A DNA stretch of 64,000 nucleotides, from positions 348,027 to 412,026 of the forward strand of contig NZ_JABAGQ010000003.1 of assembly GCF_012844225.1 (NCBI RefSeq), written 5' to 3'. Positions 45,804 to 54,346 of the stretch are shown here, piece after piece; the stretch's first letter is position 1; each line of letters opens with the position of its first letter. The DNA is from Rhodococcus sp. 105337. GTDB taxonomy: Bacteria > Actinomycetota > Actinomycetes > Mycobacteriales > Mycobacteriaceae. A program made the position numbers and the translations under genes. The notes below the pieces were generated by a model that was not told the DNA's origin, searched no databases, and saw nothing but the letters and a program-made list of their open reading frames with translations.

Positions 45804-45969
45804 GGGCACAGCCCCTTCCGCATTACAGCCCAGTGGTCTCCTGCGGACCGTAAGCGGACCCGGACCGGTCGGCCGGGAGTATCCCGCTGGTCGGGAGCAT
45901 GCCCACGCGCAGCGCCGCACATGCGCTTGCGTAGGTGCGACACCCACCACAACCGAGAGGACAACTCCC

Positions 45970-47544
45970 GTGCAGGACAACACCAGTGAATTCGACGTCA
46001 TCGTCGTCGGATCGGGCGGCGGGGCGCTGGCAGGCGCATACTCCGCCGCTGCGGCCGGTCTGCGCACCGTCGTTCTGGAGAAGACCGGACTGTTCGGCGG
46101 CACCTCGTCGTACTCCGGCGGGGCGATGTGGCTGCCCGGCACCACGGTCCAGGAACGCGCGGGCCTCGGCGACTCGACCGACGCGGCACGCACCTATCTC
46201 GCGGCCGTACTGGGCGACGCGGAGAAGGATCGTCAGGAAGCGTTCCTGACCACGGCCCCGGTGCTCGTCGACTTCCTCGAGCGCGACCCGCACCTCGAAT
46301 TCGAGTGGCGCCCCTTCCCCGACTACTACCCCGCACCGGGGCGTGTGGACGTGGGACGCGCGATCAATGCCCTGGACCTGCCGAGCGAACAGATCGGTGC
46401 TCTCCGTGAGCGAATTCGCCCCGAACCGGGACTCGATCGCAACGGTGAACCGCACCCCGACGAAACCCTCATCGCGGGACGCGCCCTGATCGGACGGCTA
46501 CTCCTTGCCCTGCAGGGCACCGGCAACGCGGACCTGCGTACCGGCACCGCCGTGCGGTCGCTGATCGTCGAGAACGACCGGGTCGTGGGGGTGGAAGCGC
46601 TCACCGAGTCCGGGGAAACCGTCCGGTTCCGCGCGACCCGCGGCGTGCTGCTCGCCGCCGGCGGCATCGAAGGCAACCAGGACATGCGCAGCGAGCACGG
46701 CACTCCCGGTGCCGCGGCGTGGAGCATGGGCCCGCGCGGTGCCAACACCGGCGATCTGCACGTCGCGGCCGCCGACGCAGGTGCCGCGATCGCGTTGACG
46801 GACGAGGCGTGGTGGTGCCCCGGCGTCGAGATGCCGGACGGATCGGGCGCATTCATGGTGTGCGTGCGCGGCGGCGTCCTCGTCGACGCGGACGGCCGGC
46901 GCTACCTCAACGAAATGCAGCCGTACGACCGGTTCGGGCGGGAGATGCTGGCACACGGCGTGTCGCGGTCGGTGCCGTCGTACCTGATCTTCGACTCGCG
47001 TGAAGGTGGGCCGGTACTGCCGGCCATGTCGATTCCCGAGGCGAGCGCGGACGATCATCTCGCCGCCGGAACGTGGGTGCGCGCCGACAGCATCGAAGAA
47101 CTCGCCGCACAACTCGGCATGGACGCGGACGCCCTGCGATCGACCGTCGAGCGCTTCAACGACTCGGCGGCCACCGGAGTCGACGAGGACTTCGCGCGCG
47201 GTGAAGACCCCTACGACGTGTTCTTCTGCCCGCCGAGCGAGAACCCCAACCGCGCCCTCACCGCCCTGACCGAGGCACCGTTCTACGCGGCCCGGATCGT
47301 TCTCAGCGATCTCGGGACGAAGGGCGGGGTGCGCACCGATACCGATGCGCGGGTGCTCCGTGAGGACGGTTCGGCGATCGCCGGGTTGTATGCGGCAGGC
47401 AACACCGCTGCATCACTCAGCGGCCGGTTCTATCCCGCGCCCGGAACTCCGCTGGGAACGGCGATGGTGTTTGCCTACCGCGCGGCCCAGCACATGGCGC
47501 AGGCGGACTCGATGCTCCCCGGTGCTGCCGTGACCGAGAGCTAG
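45970..47544 (+). CDS. kstD: 3-Ketosteroid delta1-dehydrogenase
   Basis: 524-residue FAD enzyme that introduces the C1-C2 double bond. The FAD loop is VIVVGSGGGALAGAYSAA. The catalytic set known from R. erythropolis KstD1 (Y119, Y318, Y487, G491) is matched at Y119/Y120 (PDYYP), Y319 (QPYDRFG), Y488 and G492 (FYPAPGTPLGTA). GTG 45970 follows GAGAGGA. The stop codon shares CTAG with that of the convergent HsaA-like gene. Confidence 0.93.
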   Translation: MQDNTSEFDVIVVGSGGGALAGAYSAAAAGLRTVVLEKTGLFGGTSSYSGGAMWLPGTTVQERAGLGDSTDAARTYLAAVLGDAEKDRQEAFLTTAPVLVDFLERDPHLEFEWRPFPDYYPAPGRVDVGRAINALDLPSEQIGALRERIRPEPGLDRNGEPHPDETLIAGRALIGRLLLALQGTGNADLRTGTAVRSLIVENDRVVGVEALTESGETVRFRATRGVLLAAGGIEGNQDMRSEHGTPGAAAWSMGPRGANTGDLHVAAADAGAAIALTDEAWWCPGVEMPDGSGAFMVCVRGGVLVDADGRRYLNEMQPYDRFGREMLAHGVSRSVPSYLIFDSREGGPVLPAMSIPEASADDHLAAGTWVRADSIEELAAQLGMDADALRSTVERFNDSAATGVDEDFARGEDPYDVFFCPPSENPNRALTALTEAPFYAARIVLSDLGTKGGVRTDTDARVLREDGSAIAGLYAAGNTAASLSGRFYPAPGTPLGTAMVFAYRAAQHMAQADSMLPGAAVTES

Positions 47545-48710
47545 ACGAGGTTGTCTTCGACGGGCAGCCCGAAGGCGTCCTTCCCGTACAGGGCGAAGGC
47601 GCGTTCGGGCTCGTTCGCGACGTGCATGCTCCCGGCATGCGCGTCGCGCCACGCCCGTTCGATGACGTTGCCGAGAAACAAGGACGTTCCACCGGCGGTC
47701 TTGAACAGCAGATCGATTGCTTCGACGGCCCGTTCGGTGGCTCGTACCTGATCGCGCCTGGTTCGTAGCCGCAGGGAGAAGGGGATGTCGTCTCCGGCCT
47801 CTGCGAGTCGCCAGAGTTCCCGGATGTTCCGTTCGAGTTGCAGTACCGCGGCGTCGATTTCCGACGACGCGCGCCCCACCGCGACCTGCGCGAACGGGTC
47901 GTCGGCGAACCGCCCGCCACCGAGGCTCAGCCGCACCCGTTCCCGCATCGCCGCGAGGTACTCGTCGTAGCAACCCTCGACCACGCCGACGATCGGCACG
48001 GCGACGGTGGTCGCGAAGAGCGACGCGAACGGAAGCCGGTACAGGGGGCCGGCATTGACTTTCTGACCGGGACCGCGAAGGTTCGCGGTGTCGAAGTTGC
48101 GCACGACCCGGTACGAAGGAACGAACACGTCGTCGACGGTGATTTCGTTACTGCTCGTTCCCCGCATGCCGACGACGTTCCACACGTCGCGAATCGAGTA
48201 GTCGTCACGCGGAACGAGTGCGGTGACGAAATCCAGCGGTCTGCCGTCCGCGCCGACGACCATCCCGCCCAGCAGTGCCCACGACGCGTACTCGCATCCG
48301 GACGAGAACATCCACGTCCCCGACAACCGGTAACCGTCGCCGACCTGACGGAGCCTGCCGACCGGCGCGTACGCGGACGACACGAGCGTCGACTCGTCGC
48401 GGCCCCAGACGTCGTGCTGTGCGCGGTCGGGGAACAGCGCGAGATGCCAGGGATGCACACCGACGACCGATGCGATCCATCCCGTCGACCCACATGCCGC
48501 CGACAGCGCCCGCACGACCTCGTAGAACCGCATGGGGTCGGTTTCGGTCCCACCGTAACGTCGCGGTTGCAGCATCCGGAAGACGCCGGCGGCAACCAGT
48601 TCCGCGATCGTCTCGTCGGGAATCCTGCGCGACTCGTCGATGTGCGCGGCCCGGGCCGCCAATCCGGGTGCGAGTTCCCGTACCGCGTCGAGCACGTGGC
48701 AAGGCGTCAT
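47541..48710 (-). CDS. HsaA-like flavin-dependent monooxygenase (second copy)
   Basis: 389-residue acyl-CoA-dehydrogenase-fold hydroxylase, clearly homologous to the HsaA at 49691-50869: FRMLQPRRYGGTETDP, TGWIASVVGVHPWHLALF, GTWMFSSGCEYASWALLGG and FKTAGGTSLF align with the other copy. It is the last gene of the hsaD-hsaA-hsaC run, 27 bases after hsaC. It may hydroxylate a related phenolic seco-steroid or form mixed complexes. The true role is unknown. Confidence 0.83.
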   Translation of the reverse strand: MTPCHVLDAVRELAPGLAARAAHIDESRRIPDETIAELVAAGVFRMLQPRRYGGTETDPMRFYEVVRALSAACGSTGWIASVVGVHPWHLALFPDRAQHDVWGRDESTLVSSAYAPVGRLRQVGDGYRLSGTWMFSSGCEYASWALLGGMVVGADGRPLDFVTALVPRDDYSIRDVWNVVGMRGTSSNEITVDDVFVPSYRVVRNFDTANLRGPGQKVNAGPLYRLPFASLFATTVAVPIVGVVEGCYDEYLAAMRERVRLSLGGGRFADDPFAQVAVGRASSEIDAAVLQLERNIRELWRLAEAGDDIPFSLRLRTRRDQVRATERAVEAIDLLFKTAGGTSLFLGNVIERAWRDAHAGSMHVANEPERAFALYGKDAFGLPVEDNLV

Positions 48711-48737
48711 GGAGTGCGCTCCCGTCCTGCTACCCCG

Positions 48738-49661
48738 TCAGTGCGACGGCGGAGTGAATGCCGCCAGGGGTTCGGACGCCGACCAGTCGTGTCCCCAATA
48801 GCTGTCTGCGGTGATTTCCTCTGCCGTGTAGAAGGTCTCGTCCACGAGCATGCCTTCGGTACCGAATTCGATGTCCCAGCCGCCCGGTGCCCGGACATAG
48901 AACGAGACCATCTTGTCGTTGGTGTGCCGGCCGAGCGTCGACGAAATCGAGAAACCCAGCTTGCCGATCCGGTCGAGTGCCTGGCCCACCGCGTCGAGGG
49001 TGTCCACCTCGAGCATGAGATGGACCAGACCCGGTGCGCCGAGCGGCGGCGCGGGGCACAACGCCAGGCTGTGGTGGCGGCGGTTGACGCCGAGGAAACG
49101 CACGCGCCGGACGGGAGGCGGCGCGGACAGACCACCGAGGCGGGTCGCACCCCGGGGAAGGAAACCCAGTACCTCGGTATAGAACTCGTACGATTCGGCG
49201 AACATCGCGGAGGGGAGCACCACGTGTCCGAGGCCCTCCGGCCCGGTGTGGAACGTGCCGCCGAACGGAGTCACGAGCGGGCTGTGGTCGAGCACGGGAC
49301 CGAAGAACACCTCGGTACGGGTGCCGCCCGGATCGTCGAACGCGATGACCTGTTCGGCGTCGCGGTACGTGGACTCCTCCTCGCTCAGCACCTCGACCGA
49401 GATGCCGGCCTTCTCGACCGCTTCCCGGACACGCCGGAGCGCGAATTCGTCGCGCACCTCCCAGCCCACCGCCAGGGCACGGTCGGTGTCGCCCGGAAGG
49501 ACGATCAGGCGTGAGCGCCGCTCGTCGATCCGCAGGTAGAGCCCGTCGCTCTCCGGTCCGGTGCCGACGGCCATCCCCAGCCCGTCGACGACGAGTTCAC
49601 GCCAGCGAGCCACGTCGCGGGTCTGAATCCTGACATAGCCGAGTCCACGGATATCCGTCAT
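48738..49661 (-). CDS. hsaC: Extradiol dioxygenase HsaC
   Basis: 307-residue type I extradiol dioxygenase that cleaves the catecholic 3,4-DHSA. Iron ligands are placed at H146 (GLGHVVLP), H214 (GLVHLMLEV) and E265 (GGWDIEFG), with catalytic H196 in RRHHSLAL; the recalled Mtb HsaC ligands are H145, H215 and E266. The C-terminal DSYWGHDWSAS is typical. It lies 29 bases after hsaA in the same operon. Confidence 0.93.
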   Translation of the reverse strand: MTDIRGLGYVRIQTRDVARWRELVVDGLGMAVGTGPESDGLYLRIDERRSRLIVLPGDTDRALAVGWEVRDEFALRRVREAVEKAGISVEVLSEEESTYRDAEQVIAFDDPGGTRTEVFFGPVLDHSPLVTPFGGTFHTGPEGLGHVVLPSAMFAESYEFYTEVLGFLPRGATRLGGLSAPPPVRRVRFLGVNRRHHSLALCPAPPLGAPGLVHLMLEVDTLDAVGQALDRIGKLGFSISSTLGRHTNDKMVSFYVRAPGGWDIEFGTEGMLVDETFYTAEEITADSYWGHDWSASEPLAAFTPPSH

Positions 49662-49690
49662 GTCCGTCCTTTCCTGCCTGGGGGGTGGAA

Positions 49691-50869
49691 CTAGATCATC
49701 GAGCGCATCATGCCCTGCGGTTCCTCACCGAGCTGGGTGAGCGTCGCCGCATGGAAGATCGATCCGGGCACGTGGATGGCGTGGCTCAGACCGGCGTGGG
49801 CATCGCGCCAGAAACGCTGGAGCGGGTTGCTCAACTGCAGGGCACCGCCGCCCGCGCGGCCGAAGATCTCGTCGACCGCGGCCACCGCACGCCACGCGGC
49901 AGCGGTCTGCGTCCGCCTGCCGACGGCACGCATCTCGAAGGTGACCTCCTTGCCGCGCTCGGTGAGATCCCAGAACCGGTCGACGGTCTCGAGGACGGCG
50001 GCACGCGAGGCGGCGATCTCCGCGGCCGCGTTGCCGAGCGCGGACAGCACGTACGGATCCTGCTTGATCGCGGTTCCGGAGACGGTGACCCGTTCACGCT
50101 GCGTCTCGATGTAGCAGTTGAGGGCGCCCTCGGCGATACCGATGAGCGACGAGGTGATGCCCAGCGGGAAGATGCACGAGAAGGGGAACTTGTAGAGCGT
50201 CTCCTCGCGTCCGGCGTCCTGCCACGCCACGCCGCCCATCACGCGTTCCGCCGCCAGTGTGCGGTACGCCGGGAGAAAGGCGTTCTCGACGATGAGGTCC
50301 TTGGAACCGGTGCCACGCAGGCCGACGACGTTCCAGCTCTCGTGGTCGATGCGGTAGTCGGATCTCGGCACCAGCACGTGCAGGCTCTTCGGCGGAGACA
50401 CCCGCTTGCCGTCCTTGTCGCCGACTGCCGCACCGATCATCACCCAGTCGCAGTGATCGGTGCCCGACGAGAACGACCAGCGGCCGTTGAGGATGTATCC
50501 GCCGTCGACGGGAGTCGCCACGCCCATCGGCGCGTAGGGCGAGGCGATCCAGGTGTCGGGGTTCTCGCCCCACACTTCCTGCTGCGCCTTCGGGTCGAAG
50601 AACGCCATCTCCCAGGGGTGTACACCCACGATGCCGCTGACCCAGCCCGTCGCGCCGTCCATCGCGCCGATGGCCATCGCCGTCTCCGCGAACTCTCGCG
50701 GGTGAGCCTCCAGGCCGCCGAATTCCTTGGGCTGCAACATCCGGATGACGCCTGCGTCGCGGAGCCGTCCGGCACTGCGGTCGGTCAGACGCATGAGCGT
50801 GTCACCCTCGGCGCCGTCCGCCCGGATTTCGTCTGCAAACTCTGCGAGGGAGTCGAGGACCTGTCCCAT
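49691..50869 (-). CDS. hsaA: 3-HSA hydroxylase oxygenase component HsaA
   Basis: 392-residue flavin-dependent monooxygenase of the two-component class (Mtb HsaA about 394). VIRMLQPKEFGGLEAHP, GATGWVSGIVGVHPWEMAFF, NGRWSFSSGTDHCDW and LSHAIHVPGSIFHA identify it. It uses reduced flavin from HsaB to hydroxylate 3-HSA to 3,4-DHSA. The ATG 50869 begins the MGQVLDSLAEF form; it follows hsaD after a 159-base gap. Confidence 0.92.
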   Translation of the reverse strand: MGQVLDSLAEFADEIRADGAEGDTLMRLTDRSAGRLRDAGVIRMLQPKEFGGLEAHPREFAETAMAIGAMDGATGWVSGIVGVHPWEMAFFDPKAQQEVWGENPDTWIASPYAPMGVATPVDGGYILNGRWSFSSGTDHCDWVMIGAAVGDKDGKRVSPPKSLHVLVPRSDYRIDHESWNVVGLRGTGSKDLIVENAFLPAYRTLAAERVMGGVAWQDAGREETLYKFPFSCIFPLGITSSLIGIAEGALNCYIETQRERVTVSGTAIKQDPYVLSALGNAAAEIAASRAAVLETVDRFWDLTERGKEVTFEMRAVGRRTQTAAAWRAVAAVDEIFGRAGGGALQLSNPLQRFWRDAHAGLSHAIHVPGSIFHAATLTQLGEEPQGMMRSMI

Positions 50870-50978
50870 GATGTCTCCAGCTTTCTGATGGCGACGCCCG
50901 GTCACCGTGCGAATGTGCTGCCGGCGGCGTCGGAGTTCCGGTGGTGGCTACGGTCTCAAGAGATCGCAGCCGTGCTCC

Positions 50979-50989
50979 GGAAATGTTCC
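50979..50989. promoter_or_regulatory. Short palindrome in the hsaD-hsaA gap
   Basis: GGAAATGTTCC, 4-base arms around three bases, 110 bases upstream of hsaA. The shape suits an IclR-type site, but the arms are short. Confidence 0.3.
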
Positions 50990-51028
50990 ACTGAGCGGGA
51001 TCGACCGGGGCCGAGGGTGTTCAGACCG

Positions 51029-51904
51029 TCAGGACGCCGTGGCGTCGTCCCGCTTCAGGAACGCCAGGACCGTCGCGAGCCACGCGTCGCGGGCCTCGAT
51101 CATGGTCCAGTGCCCGCAGTTGGGGAACACGTGCAGTTCTCCGCGGCGCAGGTCCCGCATCGGGAGCATCGCCATGTCGACCGGGCTGACCCGGTCGTCA
51201 CGGCCCCAGGTGAGCAGGGTCGGTGCGGTGATCCGGCCGAGTTGCGCCCAGTAGGGGGTGGCGTCGGAGGCGAGGGCTGCCCGCCCGGCCGCGGCGAATG
51301 CCGCGGTGCTGTACATGCGACGCGCGATTTCCAGGGTCTTGGGCTCGGTGGCCAGTGCCCACCGCTCCTCGATGAGCTCTTCGGTGATGATCGCCGGGTC
51401 GTACACCATGGAATGCAGCCAGCGGACGAGCTTTTCGCGTGTCGGATCGTCCGTGAACTCCATCAGAAGCTTGATGCCCTCGCCCGGTGCCGGCGCGAAG
51501 ACCGAACGTCCTGCGCCGCCGATGGTGACAAGCTTGCTCACCCGGTCGGGCTGTGCGATCGCGAACTGGGTACCGACGATGCCGCCCATCGAGTTGCCGA
51601 TGATCGCTGTCCGGTCGAGGCCCAGTCCGTCGAGGAAGTCGGCGACCGCTACCGACGCCATCGCCATCGGGTGACCCTCGCAGGGGTCACTGACCCCGAA
51701 TCCGGGAAACTCCAGGACGAGGCACCGAAAGTGCTCGGAAAGGTCGGCGAGCACGCCGCGATAGTTGCGCCATCCGGTGACTCCGGGGCCGGACCCGTGC
51801 AGAAGGACGAGCGGTTCTCCGGCACCTGCCTCGTGGTAGCGGAGGGTGCCCCGGTCGGTCTCGAGCGTCCTGGCAGTCTCGTCGTAACTCAATTCGGTCG
51901 TCAT
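51029..51904 (-). CDS. hsaD: Meta-cleavage product hydrolase HsaD
   Basis: 291-residue alpha/beta hydrolase for 4,9-DSHA, the ring-cleavage product of HsaC. The catalytic triad is visible as S105 (GNSMGG), D237 (WGRDDRVSP) and H265 (CGHWTMIE), with oxyanion segment LLHGSGPGVTGW. The Asp-His spacing of 28 equals that of Mtb HsaD. ATG 51904 is chosen. It starts the hsaD-hsaA-hsaC-hsaA2 run. Confidence 0.92.
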   Translation of the reverse strand: MTTELSYDETARTLETDRGTLRYHEAGAGEPLVLLHGSGPGVTGWRNYRGVLADLSEHFRCLVLEFPGFGVSDPCEGHPMAMASVAVADFLDGLGLDRTAIIGNSMGGIVGTQFAIAQPDRVSKLVTIGGAGRSVFAPAPGEGIKLLMEFTDDPTREKLVRWLHSMVYDPAIITEELIEERWALATEPKTLEIARRMYSTAAFAAAGRAALASDATPYWAQLGRITAPTLLTWGRDDRVSPVDMAMLPMRDLRRGELHVFPNCGHWTMIEARDAWLATVLAFLKRDDATAS

Positions 51905-51991
51905 ATCCGAGACGTTCCCAGTGACGGCCCTCACGCGGCGCGCGACCTCCCGGTCACCGGGACGTGCCGGGCGGTCGTCGGTCGTGGCGGG

Positions 51992-52879
51992 TTATATCCA
52001 CTCCCCCGATTGGGTGGCGAGCAGCCGCTCCATGGCGTGCGAGGACCACGACTCTGCGGGGACCCGCGCCGTGCGGGTGCCCCGCCGGGGAACGCTCAGT
52101 TCGGGATACAGCGCGCGCGAAACGTCGCGGGCCGCCGCCGCGACGAGCGGCGCGGTCCGTTCGAGAAGACCCGCGCGGGTGGGACCGCACAGGGAGATCG
52201 AGGCGATGGGCCCCTCGGGTCCCCGAATGGCGGCACCGACACATGCCATCCCGACCGCGGACTCACCGGTTTCGAATGCCAGACCGCGCCGGCTACGGAT
52301 GCGGTTGAGTTCGAGATGCAGAGTCGACAGATCGTGGATGGTGCGGTCGGTACGGCGGGCGAGCCGCTCGTCGTAGAGGTCGTCGACCTGCTCGGGCTCG
52401 AGGCCTGCGAGCAAGGCTTTTCCGCACGCGCTGGCGTAGGCGGGAACCCGGCCGCCGACACGGGACGGCAGTGCCGCGGCGAGCTGGCCGCCGATCTTGT
52501 CGAGATAGACGCAGTCACCGCCGTCGAGCACCGCGAGGTGCGCGACCATGCCCGTGGTCATGTGGAGTTCGTAGAGCAGCGGAGCGGCGGCTTCCCGGAT
52601 CCGGATGTGGCCGTTGTCGCCTTCGGTCATGGCCTTCGCCCGCCGGCCCAGGCAGTAACCGAACGACGCGTGGTCGATCCAGTCGAGCCGAACCATCTGG
52701 TCGAGGATGCGATGAACGGTCGAGCGCGGCAGTCGCGTGCGGCACGCGACCTCTTCGAGAGTGAGACGAGACGAGCGATCGTCGAAGGCATCGAGGATCA
52801 GGGTCATGCGTTCCACCATCGACGCGGGAAGCTCGCGCTTCGCGGACTCGGCCGGTTTCGCGTGGTCGGACTCTGACAT
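51992..52879 (-). CDS. IclR-family transcriptional regulator
   Basis: 295-residue IclR regulator with N-terminal winged helix (RLTLEEVACRTRLPRSTVHRIL, key residues RSTVHRIL) and the effector domain including GRVPAYASACGKALLAGL and RGLAFETGESAVGMACVG. ATG 52879 follows AAGGG. It is immediately upstream of and co-directional with hsaD, and divergent from an old-yellow-enzyme gene. It is a likely local regulator of ring degradation in addition to KstR. Confidence 0.87.
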   Translation of the reverse strand: MSESDHAKPAESAKRELPASMVERMTLILDAFDDRSSRLTLEEVACRTRLPRSTVHRILDQMVRLDWIDHASFGYCLGRRAKAMTEGDNGHIRIREAAAPLLYELHMTTGMVAHLAVLDGGDCVYLDKIGGQLAAALPSRVGGRVPAYASACGKALLAGLEPEQVDDLYDERLARRTDRTIHDLSTLHLELNRIRSRRGLAFETGESAVGMACVGAAIRGPEGPIASISLCGPTRAGLLERTAPLVAAAARDVSRALYPELSVPRRGTRTARVPAESWSSHAMERLLATQSGEWI

Positions 52880-52924
52880 CGGCACCCTTTCGTTCACCTG
52901 CACAGAACCCACAGAACGACAAAC

Positions 52925-52933
52925 TGAAATTCA
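52925..52933. promoter_or_regulatory. Possible IclR operator
   Basis: TGAAATTCA, 4-base arms around one base, 46 bases upstream of the IclR gene in the divergent gap. An A/T-rich palindrome is unusual in this GC-rich sequence and resembles IclR-family sites. Confidence 0.4.
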
Positions 52934-53121
52934 TTCTTGTGGTCTGCACCAAAGGGTACTACGGAAGGTGACGAAGTACACACACCGCCCGCACATCCCA
53001 CTGACCAGGAAGAACCTGTCCACCGATCTGCGGCGCCGGTACAACCGGAGAGCAAGGTGCCCGATCGACCTGCAGTCGTCACGGCAATCGCGTGACCACC
53101 GACGAAAGTGCCGAAACAGCC

Positions 53122-54267
53122 ATGACCGAAGTCCCCTCCGCTCTCTTCCGCCCGCTCGCCGTCCGCTCCCTTCGGCTGCGCAACCGCATCGTAATGTCGC
53201 CGATGACGCGGTCGCACTCGCCGGGTGGAGTACCGGGACCGGACGTGGCCGAGTACTACCGGCGCCGTGCCGCCGGGGGCACGGCACTCATCGTCACCGA
53301 GGGAGTGGCGATCGACCACCCCACCGCCGTCGACAACCCCCGCGTGCCTCACATGTACGGCGAGGCCGCACTCGACGGGTGGCGCCGCGTCGTCGACGCG
53401 GTCCACGCCGAAGGCGGCCGGATCATTCCGCAGCTCTGGCACGTCGGGCCGCTGTGGGGAGCCATGACGGCAGATGTCGATCCCGCCCTGACCCCGATGC
53501 GGCCGTCGGGAGTGTGGGGAGAACCCGGCGTCACCTCGTACGGAGCCGACTATGTCGCCCGCGCGTCGAAGCCCACGCGCGCCATGACCGACGAGGACAT
53601 CACGCAGGTCGTCGACGCATACTCCCGTGCCGCAGCGGCTGCGAAGGAAGTCGGATTCGACGGCGTCGCGCTGCACGGCGGTCACGGTTACCTGCTCGAC
53701 TCGTTCCTCTGGGAAGGAACCAACCTGCGCGAGGACCGCTGGGGCGGTGACCTCCGAGACCGGACCCGATTCCCCGCGGCAGTCGTTGCAGCCATTCGCG
53801 CGACCATCGGTGAGGACCTGCCGATCTTCTATCGATTCTCGCAGCACAAGCAACAGGACTACGAAGCCAAGATCGCGCACACGCCGGACGAGCTGAAGGC
53901 CGTCCTCTCGCCGCTGGCCGACGCCGGCGTGGACGTGTTCGACGCAAGCATCCGCCGCTTCGATCTGCCCGCGTTCGAGGGCAGCGACCTCACCCTCGCC
54001 GGATGGGCCAAGAAGGTCACGGGCGCCGTGTCCATGGCGGTCGGAAGCGTCGGCATCGGCGCAACCCTGCGCGAGAGCCGCACCCAGGGCAGCGCTCCCG
54101 TCCGAGACAACCTTCCGGAACTCGAAAGCCGGATGGGCAGGGACGAATTCGATCTGATCGCCATCGGGCGACTTCATCTCGCCGATCCCACGCTCGCGAC
54201 GACGTTGCGCAACGGCGCGGCGCTGCCGGAATTCGACCGCACCGTCCACGAGGCGGCACTGCTCTGA
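53122..54267 (+). CDS. Old yellow enzyme-family NADH:flavin oxidoreductase
   Basis: 381-residue FMN ene-reductase-family protein. LFRPLAVRSLRLRNRIVMSPMTR is the standard start, and VALHGGHGYLLDSFLWEGTN and DRWGGDLRDRTRF are the FMN/substrate motifs. The usual H-x-x-N substrate pair is not obvious; HVGPLW occupies the region. It is divergent from the IclR gene. It could reduce a steroid enone or another catabolic by-product. GTG 53092 is an alternative in-frame start ten codons upstream. Confidence 0.83.
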   Translation: MTEVPSALFRPLAVRSLRLRNRIVMSPMTRSHSPGGVPGPDVAEYYRRRAAGGTALIVTEGVAIDHPTAVDNPRVPHMYGEAALDGWRRVVDAVHAEGGRIIPQLWHVGPLWGAMTADVDPALTPMRPSGVWGEPGVTSYGADYVARASKPTRAMTDEDITQVVDAYSRAAAAAKEVGFDGVALHGGHGYLLDSFLWEGTNLREDRWGGDLRDRTRFPAAVVAAIRATIGEDLPIFYRFSQHKQQDYEAKIAHTPDELKAVLSPLADAGVDVFDASIRRFDLPAFEGSDLTLAGWAKKVTGAVSMAVGSVGIGATLRESRTQGSAPVRDNLPELESRMGRDEFDLIAIGRLHLADPTLATTLRNGAALPEFDRTVHEAALL

Positions 54268-54346
54268 TCTCGGTGCACCGGAGACGTCGGCAGTCTCGAT
54301 GAGCGGGAACACAACTCGGAGAGTTTGTTACCTCATCTAGAAAGTG

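Noticed and set aside
49685..52876. A 1063-codon open frame on the plus strand across hsaA, hsaD and iclR
   Set aside because: It is antisense to three well-supported genes with intact catalytic residues, is rich in Arg, Gly, His and Asp, and shows no domain; a typical GC-rich shadow frame.
53092..53121. Extending the old yellow enzyme to GTG 53092
   Set aside because: There is no ribosome site and the family begins near LFRPL; ATG 53122 gives the usual N-terminus, though the longer form cannot be excluded.
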